NCBI GenBank assembly: GCA_035276085.1 | Contig: DATELY010000186.1 | Coordinates: forward strand, 1-32,228 | Source: DATELY01 sp035276085 | GTDB lineage: Bacteria > Pseudomonadota > Gammaproteobacteria > Steroidobacterales > Steroidobacteraceae | Reading direction: 5' to 3' | Length of the DNA stretch: 32,228 nucleotides | Notes under the pieces: model-generated | What the model was told of the DNA's origin: nothing | Database searches by the model: none | Seen by the model: the letters and a program-made list of their open reading frames with translations, nothing else | Shown here: positions 22,944 through 30,723 of the stretch, piece by piece | Numbering within the stretch: position 1 is the first letter of the stretch | Layout of the letters: every line of letters begins with the position of its first letter | Made by a program: the position numbers and the translations under genes

Positions 22944-24724
22944 GATGAACCATCACCTGCACGGGGGAACTTCAAGCTGGACTTCTGCATGTCCCACGCG
23001 GAGGTCGGACAGCGCTCGGCACACAGGCCGCAGTGCACGCAAACGTCCTCGTCTTTGACCATGACGCGGCCGGTTTGTTTGAGCGGCTCGGACACGAACA
23101 GCGGCTGAGCCACGTTGCGGGCCGGTGTTTTGAGGCGTTCCCGCAGGGCAACTTCTTCACCGTTCGCGGTCATCGTCAGACAGTCCACCGGACAGATATC
23201 GATGCAGGCATCGCATTCGATGCAGAGCTTCGCGTCGAACACCGTTTGCACATCGCAGTTCAAGCAACGCTGCACTTCCGCCTGTGTCTGCTCAGCGGTG
23301 AAGCCAAGCTCCACTTCGATGTCGACGCGGCGGAAGCGCTCCTTCAGGCTCACGTGCGGCATCAGCCGCCGCTCGAGCGGGGCATAGTCGTTCTTGTAAG
23401 CCCATTCGTTGTGAGCCATCTTGCGGCTCTGCAGCTGCAGTTCCGGCCGGGGTCGCTCGTTCACGGCCAAGCCCTTGCAGAACAGATCGATCGAGATCGC
23501 GGCCTGGTGGCCGTGCTCGACGGCCCAGATGATGTTCTTGGGACCGAACGCGGCATCGCCACCGAAGAACACACTCGGACGCGTCGACTGGAACGTGTTC
23601 GTGTCCACCTTCGGCACGTGCCACTTGTCGAACTCGATGCCGAGATCGTTCTCGATCCAGGGAAATGCGTTTTCCTGACCGATCGCGAGAATCACGTCAT
23701 CGCACGGGAAGAAGGCTTCGCCGACGACACGTTCCTGGGTGATGTTGCCCTTGGCATCCAGGTCGTACTCCATGCGCTCGAAGAGCATGCCCGTGAGCTT
23801 GCCGTTCTCGTGCACGAAGGCTTTCGGCGCGTGATTGATGACGATCTCGACGTTCTCTTCTTCCGCGTCGTCCAGTTCCCACGCCGAGGCCTTGAAGAAG
23901 TTGCGCGGCTTGCGCGCCATCACCTTCACGTTCTTCGCACCGAGCCGGAGCGAAGTGCGGCAGCAATCCATCGCGGTATTACCGACGCCGATGATCAACA
24001 CGCGCTCGCCGATCTTGTCGACGTGCTGGAAGGCGACCGATTCCAGCCAGTCGATGCCGATGTGGATGTTGCCGGCCTGATCGCGGCCCGGAAGTTTCAG
24101 ATTCTTGCCCTGCGGGGCGCCACTGCCGATGAACACGGCATCGAATTCACCCGAGCCGAGCAGCTGCTTCAGGCTCGTGACGGGCGTACCGAGACGGAGG
24201 TCGACGCCGCGGTCGACGATGTACGCGATCTCCTCATCCAGCACTTCGGCCGGCAAGCGGAAGGAAGGAATGTTCGTGCGCATCAACCCGCCGGGCGTGC
24301 CCCAGCGCTCGAAGATCACCACTTCGTACCCGAGCGGCAGCAGATCGTCGGCGACGGTGAGCGACGCCGGACCCGCACCAATACAGGCCACACGCTTGCC
24401 ATTCTTCAGCTTCGGCACCGAGGGGAGCGCAGCACGAATGTCCTCTTCACGGTGATCCGAGGTCACTCGCTTCAGCCGGCAGATCGCAACCGGTTTCTCC
24501 TCGATGCGTCCCCGCCGACACGCCGGCTCGCAGGGGCGATCGCAGACGCGTCCCAGGATGCCGGGGAATACGTTCGATGCGCGGTTGATCAAGTACGCCT
24601 CGGTGTAGCGTCCTTGACCAATCAGGCGGATGTACTCGGGAACGTCGGTGTGAGCCGGGCAGGCCCATTGGCAGTCGACTACCTGATGGAAGTAGTCGGG
24701 ATTACGGACATCGGTCGCTTGCAC
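22913..24724 (-). CDS. GltD-like FAD-dependent oxidoreductase with C-terminal 2x[4Fe-4S] ferredoxin domain
   Basis: A 603-residue electron-transfer flavoprotein. The N-terminal Fe-S part has Cys18, Cys22, Cys61, Cys65 and Cys69 (CQWACPAHTDVPEYI, GRVCDRPCEPACRRG), as in the small subunit of glutamate synthase. The FAD site is VACIGAGPASL (113-122) and the NAD(P) site is VLIIGVGNTAMD (242-253). Near the C-terminus are two ferredoxin motifs, CIECDACIDICP (501-512) and CVHCGLCAERCP (562-573). GTG 24724 is the only start that preserves the conserved beginning (NPDYFHQVVDCQWACPAH). Together with korA-korB it resembles the NADP-linked KorABC complex reported from Azoarcus evansii, so transfer between the Kor complex and NAD(P)H is the likely job. 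No glutamate synthase large subunit is nearby. Confidence 0.9.
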   Translation of the reverse strand: MQATDVRNPDYFHQVVDCQWACPAHTDVPEYIRLIGQGRYTEAYLINRASNVFPGILGRVCDRPCEPACRRGRIEEKPVAICRLKRVTSDHREEDIRAALPSVPKLKNGKRVACIGAGPASLTVADDLLPLGYEVVIFERWGTPGGLMRTNIPSFRLPAEVLDEEIAYIVDRGVDLRLGTPVTSLKQLLGSGEFDAVFIGSGAPQGKNLKLPGRDQAGNIHIGIDWLESVAFQHVDKIGERVLIIGVGNTAMDCCRTSLRLGAKNVKVMARKPRNFFKASAWELDDAEEENVEIVINHAPKAFVHENGKLTGMLFERMEYDLDAKGNITQERVVGEAFFPCDDVILAIGQENAFPWIENDLGIEFDKWHVPKVDTNTFQSTRPSVFFGGDAAFGPKNIIWAVEHGHQAAISIDLFCKGLAVNERPRPELQLQSRKMAHNEWAYKNDYAPLERRLMPHVSLKERFRRVDIEVELGFTAEQTQAEVQRCLNCDVQTVFDAKLCIECDACIDICPVDCLTMTANGEEVALRERLKTPARNVAQPLFVSEPLKQTGRVMVKDEDVCVHCGLCAERCPTSAWDMQKSSLKFPRAGDGSSWPQQTRKTA

Positions 24725-24846
24725 CGGGACGAGGCCCTCTCACGTGGGCGCCTTTCATGCGGCGGGACGGCGAGACTACTCGCTCGACTGTGTGAAAGGA
24801 AGCACTCGACCGGTGCACTTCCTACAGCAATTTGCACCGCTTCGAT

Positions 24847-27489
24847 TCAGTTGACGCGCACCTGAAAGCGCAGCTCGAACCAGGGGTTTCCGGCCCCGCT
24901 GCTGGCCGCCATGGTGCCGTCCGGTCGCAGTCTTATATGTGTGACCGCGGGGTCGCAGCCGTTGGCGTTGGGTGTGGGTGTGTAGGTCCACGTGGTACCG
25001 CCATCGTTGGAAAACTCGAGATCATCGCTCGTGCTGTTCAGGGCCGTGTAGGTCCAGGTCACGCCGCTTGCGGGTGTGCCGTTCACGAATGCGACTGGCC
25101 CCGACCCCGCGGTGCCTTGATCGAGCACATACAGCGCCGTGTTCGCCGGAATGGCATCGCTGATGCTGAGCGAATTGCCATCGACCGTTGCAGGACCTGT
25201 ATTCGTCAGCCGCACCGCGTAGCGTTCGATGGCGCCAGGAATGCTCTTCGGCTGGGTCGTGCCGCTCAATGGGTCGGAGATGACCGTGACGGTTTTCTGA
25301 TGCGTCAGGTTGGGCGCTCCGGCGACGATCAGATTGCCGCTGAACTCAGAGGTCTGGTTGCTCAGTGTGGCGGTCGCCGTGAGCGTAGTCCCGACCGCAA
25401 CTCCTGACGGAACCGCGATGCGGAAAAAAAATCGGTTGGTCGTATCCGTACCCTGCGTCAATCCGTTCACGTTGGCTGGACCGTACGTCCCGGTCGTGGC
25501 ATCCAGGTCGGATCCGGAGCCTTCCGTCAGACTCGTGAGATACGTGAGACCTTCGCCGAACCCCGTCGGATCGGCCTGCGCCACATACAGCTCGAGCAAC
25601 GCGCCGGGCCGTCCGAAACCACGGAGATACAACTCCGAACCAACGACGTTCGCGCTCACCAGCACAGGGAAGTTCAGCAGCCCGTTGGGTCCTGTGTCGG
25701 CGTCGTTGTTGTCGTTGATCGTGACGCCGTTGACCGCGCCATGAGTGTTCGGATCGATCGTCGTGCGTGGGTCCAGGTCGATCCCGATATTGCCGTTGTT
25801 GCTGAAGACGTTCTGACTGATGCGGGTGTTGGTCGCCTGCATCACGAGCAAGCCGGGTCCGGCGGTGCCTGCGATGCGATTGCGATAGAGCAGCACGTTG
25901 CTGCCGCCGTACGAGTAACTCACCAAGCCCAATGGTTCCGATGAAGGCGTCGAACCGCTGGCAAAGCCGTTGTTGAGAATCGAGTTGTTCTGCACGGTGA
26001 CGTTCGTGAGCGCGCCCGCGCCAAAGCCCAGCTCGATGCCACCGCCGGCCTGATCGCGAGTGAGATTGTTCTCGATGAGCACGTTGGTCGCGTTGCCGAC
26101 GATCAGGATGCCGTCGTACGTCGTCGTGTGGCCGCTATCGGGTCGCGCGACCTCGTTGAAGCTCACGATCGCGCCGCTGCCGGGACTGTCGCCGCGAATA
26201 CCCGAGTTGTTCACCTTCACATAATTGTTGCGCACAATGGCATTCGTGCCGGTGAAGGTGATGCCGTAGGCCGCCCCGCTCACTGCGCTGCTGACGCCGC
26301 TCGCCGTCATGCCCACGAGATTGTTGCGGGCAGTGCCGCTCGCGCCGCTCAGTACGATGTAGCCCTGGCGCAGGGCGAAGCCGTTGATGCTCTGATTGCT
26401 GCCGCCGAGCGTGATGATGCGATCGCCGCAGAGGAGCTCGACTTCTGGCCTTTGAAATGCGGGCAGCGAAATGTTGTCGACGCCCACCATGCCGCCCGTG
26501 CCGAGAGTGCCGGCGTTGGTGTTGCCGATGCTGACGGTCTGGGTGGTGGCGTCGAGTCGAGTGTTGGCGCCTGTGAGCATCAGCGTGTCGGCCAACGTGA
26601 TCAACGCGACACCGGACGACAGCGCCGCTGATGGAACCATGAAGATGCTGGATTCGTAGCCGCCCGGCAGCGAGCTGTTGAAGCCATCCAGCTGGCCGCT
26701 GCCGCTTTGCGCCAGCGAGCCTTCGCCGCCCAACGCATTCGCATTGATGATGAACTGCCGCAGACTGCCTTGGCATGGAAACAAGGTGCCCGTGGGGCCA
26801 CAGCTGGCAACGTCGTCGACGTTGACGATCGTGTCGAAGTTGAAGCCGAAGTCCACGCCGTTAACGGTGGACGTGCCGGTTGCGAGCAGGACGGTGGTGA
26901 TCGATTGCGGTGTGTAAGAGCCGGCACTCGTCTGTGCGGCCAGCGTGCCGGACGTTCTGCTTGGCGCATCGCTGAGCGCCGGATTGACTCCGCCAATGGC
27001 ATTGGTCGCGTTCACCGCGGTCCCCGATGCGGCATCCGTGCGAAACGTCTGCACCGGGATACAGGTGGAGCAGGAGCCCCGTGACGAAGTCACCGTACCG
27101 TTGACCACGCGCACGATGTAAGTGTCCGCCGGGAGCCCGGTGAAGCTGTACACCCCGGCATTGCCGGAAACGGTCGCCGTCGTCGTGGAGGAGAAGAAAT
27201 TGAAGTTGGAGCCGCTCTCCTGATAAAGCTCCACGCGCACGCCGTTGCGACGCGAAATGCCGGCAGTACTGAGCGGCCTGCCCGCACCGCCACCGTAGTT
27301 CACATCCTCGAACACCGTGCCTTGAATCGTCGCCGCCCGCACGGCCTGCAACGGCAGCAGCAGGAGCCCCAGTGCGGCCGCGAAAGTCAGTGCGAGCAGA
27401 CGCCGTGTTTGCGGTTTAACGGAAGGAAGCTTCACCAGTGCCTTGTTCAGGGTAACCACTAAGGACGGCAAGCCTATTGAGGCAAACAC
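24847..27489 (-). CDS. Large exported beta-helix protein with N-terminal SdrD-B-like and C-terminal DUF11 domains
   Basis: The 880-residue protein has a hydrophobic export signal at about residues 30-52 (RLLALTFAAALGLLLLPLQAVRA). Next is an SdrD-B/Cna-B-like domain (IQGTVFEDVNYGGGAGRPLS, VRVELYQESG, GVYSFTGLPADTYIVRV). After QGSLRQFIINANALGG comes a right-handed parallel beta-helix region of about 300 residues, with many N-N-N stack motifs (ARNNLVGM, VRNNYVKVNNSGIRG, VQNNSILNNG, ISQNVFSNNGNIGIDLD). The C-terminal 150 residues form a DUF11 domain (VISDPLSGTTQPKSIPGA, ISDAIPANTALYVL) ending ELRFQVRVN. GTG 27489 has GGGAG ahead of it, partly within a hairpin; GTG 27435 would give a more usual signal length. 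A surface fibre or carbohydrate-binding role is plausible but unproven. Confidence 0.85.
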   Translation of the reverse strand: MFASIGLPSLVVTLNKALVKLPSVKPQTRRLLALTFAAALGLLLLPLQAVRAATIQGTVFEDVNYGGGAGRPLSTAGISRRNGVRVELYQESGSNFNFFSSTTTATVSGNAGVYSFTGLPADTYIVRVVNGTVTSSRGSCSTCIPVQTFRTDAASGTAVNATNAIGGVNPALSDAPSRTSGTLAAQTSAGSYTPQSITTVLLATGTSTVNGVDFGFNFDTIVNVDDVASCGPTGTLFPCQGSLRQFIINANALGGEGSLAQSGSGQLDGFNSSLPGGYESSIFMVPSAALSSGVALITLADTLMLTGANTRLDATTQTVSIGNTNAGTLGTGGMVGVDNISLPAFQRPEVELLCGDRIITLGGSNQSINGFALRQGYIVLSGASGTARNNLVGMTASGVSSAVSGAAYGITFTGTNAIVRNNYVKVNNSGIRGDSPGSGAIVSFNEVARPDSGHTTTYDGILIVGNATNVLIENNLTRDQAGGGIELGFGAGALTNVTVQNNSILNNGFASGSTPSSEPLGLVSYSYGGSNVLLYRNRIAGTAGPGLLVMQATNTRISQNVFSNNGNIGIDLDPRTTIDPNTHGAVNGVTINDNNDADTGPNGLLNFPVLVSANVVGSELYLRGFGRPGALLELYVAQADPTGFGEGLTYLTSLTEGSGSDLDATTGTYGPANVNGLTQGTDTTNRFFFRIAVPSGVAVGTTLTATATLSNQTSEFSGNLIVAGAPNLTHQKTVTVISDPLSGTTQPKSIPGAIERYAVRLTNTGPATVDGNSLSISDAIPANTALYVLDQGTAGSGPVAFVNGTPASGVTWTYTALNSTSDDLEFSNDGGTTWTYTPTPNANGCDPAVTHIRLRPDGTMAASSGAGNPWFELRFQVRVN

Positions 27490-27490
27490 C

Positions 27491-27507
27491 CAGCTCCCTT
27501 CGAGCTG
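27491..27507 (-). promoter_or_regulatory. Hairpin covering the Shine-Dalgarno of the beta-helix gene
   Basis: On the minus strand CAGCTC and GAGCTG pair around the loop GAAGG, and the GGGAG ribosome-binding sequence lies in the loop and 3' arm. The GTG start begins 2 bases later. This could hold translation low, or it could mean that the GTG at 27435 is the true start. Confidence 0.4.
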
Positions 27508-27848
27508 ATCACACTTCCCACGCTTATGTCGGGGTGACCAACGAGAGCGAGAACTGCGCCCGTATCGCCGTGAATTTCCACGCGTGAGCCCGGCTCATCG
27601 CTCAAGGCAGTCAGCTGCGCGAAATGAGATGTGATGCGCACCTCGTGCACGGTTCACAGTTACAGCTGAGACCTTCATCCCAAAACTGATGGGCCCGCTG
27701 CGACTCTCCCTGGCGACAGCGTCAGGGAAAGCGCGAAGCACTCGGCAGTTCTGGCCATAACTTGAGCCCACCCGCAGGAGAGTGCGAAGGCGCTCACGAT
27801 TACCTACAACCCGATGACAAGAATCCCCACGCACAGGGCTCGCCCTAC

Positions 27849-27953
27849 GGTGTGTTTGAGGGAAACCATGCGCTGCGGATGAGGCAAAACAAGGAGTCTG
27901 CAGAACACACCTGATGGCGGCCGGCCCTGCGGCTTCGAGGCCAAAGCCTCAAG
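27849..27953 (+). promoter_or_regulatory. Possible structured leader of the DUF11 operon
   Basis: GGTGTGTT (27849-27856) pairs perfectly with AACACACC (27904-27911) around 47 bases that contain GGAAACC and GAGGCAAAACAAGG. Further on, GCTTCGAGGC and GCCTCAAGC pair around CAAA with one bulge. The operon's ribosome-binding site follows. It does not match the GEMM core or any riboswitch class I can name, so a structured leader is only a suggestion. Confidence 0.35.
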
Positions 27954-27975
27954 CGGACAGCATCGGGAGGTTGCA

Positions 27976-28953
27976 ATGAGGTTCGGCAGAACGTTGCTCG
28001 CGGCCCTGTTGGGGCTCGCGTCCACGCACGCATACGGTATCGGCACGGTGGCCGGCACCCACATTCAGAACACCGCGCAGGTCAGCTATGCGGTCGGCGG
28101 CAGTGCCGTCACCACGTCATCGAACACGACGAGCGTCACCGTGGCGGAGATGCTCGATGTGAACGTCACGACGTTGAGCGCCGCGGTGCCCGTGGCGCCA
28201 GGCAGCACCCAGCGGGCCATCGCTCTGCGCGTCACGAATACGGGTAACGGGACGGAGTCGTTCACGCTCCTGCGCAACAGCAGTGTCGTGGGCGACGATT
28301 TCGATCCCACGCCATCCACGACCTCCCTCTACTTCGACACCGATAACAGCGGTGATCTCTCGGCTGCCGACGTCGCCTACGCAGCCGGCAGCAACGATCC
28401 CAATCTCGCCCCCGATGCGAGCATCGTCGTGCTGCTCGTGCACGACATCCCCGCCAGTGTGACGGATGGTCAGCGCGGTCGTGCCGAGCTCACGGCTCGA
28501 GCCATCACGGGCACGGGTGCACCAGGCACGGTCTTCGCTGGTGCCGGAACGGGGGGTGTCGATGCCGTTGCAGGCACGAGCGGCGGCGACGGCGTCGCAC
28601 AAGGCGAGTACCTCGCCGCGAGCGTGCAGCTCAACGCCGTCAAGTCGCAAACCGTTCTCGATCAGTTCGGCGGCGCACGCCCAATTCCCGGCGCACGCAT
28701 CACCTATCAGATCGACGTAAGCATCGCTGGCAGCGGCACCGCCACCGCGGTCGCGTTCACCGACTCGATTCCCGCGAACACGACCTATGTCGCGAACTCA
28801 CTGCGCCTCAACAGCGCGGCACTGACCGATTCGGCAGATGCCGATGCGGGCCAGTTCACCACCGCGCCAACGAATCAGGTGCGCATCGCGCTCGGCGATC
28901 TCACCAGCGCCGCGGGCACGCAGGTGCTCGAGTTTGCCGTGACCATCAACTAG
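27976..28953 (+). CDS. Exported DUF11-type protein (first of the run)
   Basis: A 325-residue protein with a signal peptide (MRFGRTLLAALLGLASTHAYG). The mature start GTVAGTHIQNTAQVSYAVGG recurs in the 29565 gene and, more distantly, in the 30724 gene. A beta-rich domain follows with VTNTGNGTESFTL and a DTDNSGDLSAAD stretch that looks like a calcium-binding or dockerin-like loop. The last 110 residues are DUF11-like (PIPGARITYQIDVSIAGSGTA, DSIPANTTYVANSLRL), ending LEFAVTIN. GGGAGG stands 5 bases ahead of ATG 27976. It is a surface or matrix protein by type; no enzyme motif is present. Only 23 bases separate it from the next gene, so the run is an operon. Confidence 0.87.
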   Translation: MRFGRTLLAALLGLASTHAYGIGTVAGTHIQNTAQVSYAVGGSAVTTSSNTTSVTVAEMLDVNVTTLSAAVPVAPGSTQRAIALRVTNTGNGTESFTLLRNSSVVGDDFDPTPSTTSLYFDTDNSGDLSAADVAYAAGSNDPNLAPDASIVVLLVHDIPASVTDGQRGRAELTARAITGTGAPGTVFAGAGTGGVDAVAGTSGGDGVAQGEYLAASVQLNAVKSQTVLDQFGGARPIPGARITYQIDVSIAGSGTATAVAFTDSIPANTTYVANSLRLNSAALTDSADADAGQFTTAPTNQVRIALGDLTSAAGTQVLEFAVTIN

Positions 28954-28976
28954 CCAATTCAAGAGAGGGAAGGGAC

Positions 28977-29465
28977 ATGAGCCACACATCCATTCGCATC
29001 GCGATCGCTGCGCTGTCGCTCGCCGCCGGCCTTGCACAGGCGGCAGACCTGGGCTGCATCGAGCTGAAGAACTCCGTCGAAGTCGAGCAGGAGTTCGTCA
29101 ACGAGCAAGGGCAGACAGCCACGCGACTCGTGCCGGCAGCGAAAGTCGTTCCGGGAGATCAAGTGATCTACACGGTCATGGCGAAGAACGTCTGCGACAA
29201 GCCGGCAGACAACATCGTCATCGCCAATCCGGTTCCCGAGCACATGACCTACGTACCGAACTCCGCGCTCGGCACGGGCACGGAGATCGCGTACTCGCTC
29301 GACGGCGCGGACTTCAAAGCAGCCGAGCAGCTCTCGGTGCAGGAAGCCGATGGCACGACACGAGCCGCTCGCGCCGACGAGTACCGCGCCGTGCGCTGGA
29401 TCTTCAAGCACAGCTTCGCCCCTGGCGCCACCGCATTCGTGCGCTACCGCGCAGCGCTCAACTGA
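28977..29465 (+). CDS. Small exported DUF11-type protein
   Basis: A 162-residue protein: signal peptide (MSHTSIRIAIAALSLAAGLAQA) followed by a single DUF11-like domain. The domain runs from DLGCIELKNSVEVEQEFVNE through VPGDQVIYTVMAKNVCDKPADN, VIANPVPEHMTYVPNSALG and AVRWIFKHSFAPGATAFVRY, ending RAALN. Two cysteines (in LGCIEL and NVCDKP) could form a disulfide. The long purine run GAGAGGGAAGGG just before ATG 28977 is a strong ribosome-binding site, possibly giving more product than its neighbours. A one-domain protein of this kind could be a structural subunit or a cap for the larger neighbours (inference). Confidence 0.87.
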   Translation: MSHTSIRIAIAALSLAAGLAQAADLGCIELKNSVEVEQEFVNEQGQTATRLVPAAKVVPGDQVIYTVMAKNVCDKPADNIVIANPVPEHMTYVPNSALGTGTEIAYSLDGADFKAAEQLSVQEADGTTRAARADEYRAVRWIFKHSFAPGATAFVRYRAALN

Positions 29466-29564
29466 TTCGCTTTCGCTCGCGCGCCGTCTGGCAAGCGCCG
29501 CTCGCGATCGCACCGCGTCCTTTCCAATCGTGTGTAACCCCTCTTTGTCATCGGGAGAATCGCA

Positions 29565-30716
29565 ATGAAAACCATCGCAAGGCACGTCAGGCAGGCGAGC
29601 CTCGCTCTGCTGGCGCTGTCTGCACTGGGCGCCGTGAACAGTGCTGACGCTGCAGGCACTGTCGCGAACACGTCCATCACGAATCGCGCGACGGTGTCGT
29701 ATGCCGTCGGCGGCGTGACGCAAACGTCGATCGAGAGCTCGCCCGCTGGCAACTCGGCAGCGGGTGCCGGTGCCGGCGCGGACACGACGTTCGTCGTCGA
29801 CGACCGCATCGACCTGACCGTGGCCGAGTTATCCGGTAACGCAACGACGGTGAATCCAGGCCAGAACAACGTGGTTGCCGTGTTCACCGTGACGAACACG
29901 GGCAACGCGCCACATGCGTTCCAGCTGTCAGCGCTGAATACCAATGTCGCACCGCCTTACGGCGGCGGCGCCGATAACACCGACGTGAACAATCTGCGCG
30001 TGTTCGTCGATGCGAACACGAACAGCACGTACGAGCCTGCCACGGACACGGCAGTGAACATCTCGACGCTCGCGCCCGACACCACGGCACGCGTGCTGAT
30101 CGTGGCCGACGCGCCGCTCACGATGACCAATGGTCAATTCGCCAACGTGCGCTTGATCGCTCGCGCGGCCGTGAACAACACGCCGGGCACGCTCTCCGCC
30201 CAAACCGTGGGTGCGGATACGCCGGGCTCCGTCGACATCGTGTTCGGCGACGGCAGCACCGACGGGACCGGCGCGCGCGATGCGACCGCGCAGGACGAAG
30301 ATCAGTTCGCTGTTCAATCCGCCTCGCTGAGCGTTGCAAAGACCTCGAGCGTCATCAGCGATCCGTTCAACAGCACGACCAACCCCAAGGCCATTCCCGG
30401 CGCGGTCGTTCAGTACGCAGTGACGATCACTAATAGCGGCGCTGCGGCTGCGACCAGCGTGCAAGTAGCGGATCCACTGCCGACGAACACGGCATTTGTC
30501 AGCGGCGCATACACGGGGAGCACGGATGTGGAAGTGCAAATCGGCGCCGGTGCTACGACGCGCTGCGTAGCGGAGGCGGGCGGTACGGACACGAATGCGG
30601 ACGGCTGCTATCGCAACGCGACGCAGCTGCTCGTCGGCGCGCCCATGGCGGTGTCGACCGTGAACACAGGTGGCGCGAACGCGGTCACGGTGCGCTTCCG
30701 AGTGACCATCAACTAA
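29565..30716 (+). CDS. Exported DUF11-type protein, paralogue of the 27976 gene
   Basis: A 383-residue protein with a signal peptide (RQASLALLALSALGAVNSADA) and the mature start GTVANTSITNRATVSYAVGG, nearly the same as in the 27976 gene. The middle has VTNTGNAPHAFQLSAL, a VFVDANTNSTYEPATDTAV loop and APLTMTNGQFANVRLIARA. The C-terminal DUF11 domain carries VISDPFNSTTNPKAIPGA, then VQYAVTITNSGAAAATSV and DPLPTNTAFVSG, closely matching the divergent beta-helix protein, and it ends TVRFRVTIN. The leader CATCGGGAG before ATG 29565 also copies that of the 27976 gene, so the two genes look like duplicates. Two cysteines (ATTRC, DGCYR) lie in the last domain. Confidence 0.87.
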   Translation: MKTIARHVRQASLALLALSALGAVNSADAAGTVANTSITNRATVSYAVGGVTQTSIESSPAGNSAAGAGAGADTTFVVDDRIDLTVAELSGNATTVNPGQNNVVAVFTVTNTGNAPHAFQLSALNTNVAPPYGGGADNTDVNNLRVFVDANTNSTYEPATDTAVNISTLAPDTTARVLIVADAPLTMTNGQFANVRLIARAAVNNTPGTLSAQTVGADTPGSVDIVFGDGSTDGTGARDATAQDEDQFAVQSASLSVAKTSSVISDPFNSTTNPKAIPGAVVQYAVTITNSGAAAATSVQVADPLPTNTAFVSGAYTGSTDVEVQIGAGATTRCVAEAGGTDTNADGCYRNATQLLVGAPMAVSTVNTGGANAVTVRFRVTIN

Positions 30717-30723
30717 GTCATTC

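Larger units (their letters stand above)
27490..27975. other. 486-base divergent intergenic region of the DUF11 locus
   Basis: This lies between the minus-strand beta-helix gene and the + strand DUF11 run, so it must carry promoters for both. No protein-like frame is present. It holds a 6-bp hairpin at the minus-strand ribosome-binding site (27491-27507), an 8-bp long-range inverted repeat (27849-27856 with 27904-27911) and a hairpin around 27931-27953. No clear sigma-70 promoter pair was recognised. Confidence 0.5.

Noticed and set aside
21576..24865. Long + strand frames (510 and 610 codons) opposite korA and the FAD/Fe-S gene
   Set aside because: They are rich in His, Arg, Ala and Asp as expected for antisense frames of high-G+C genes, lack any domain, and the minus-strand products are clearly recognised proteins.
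27820..27915. A second GEMM riboswitch before the DUF11 operon
   Set aside because: GCACAGGG is present at 27831-27838, but the following GCAAACC, GNRA hairpin and GACGCAAAGC core are missing; only an unclassified structured leader can be suggested.
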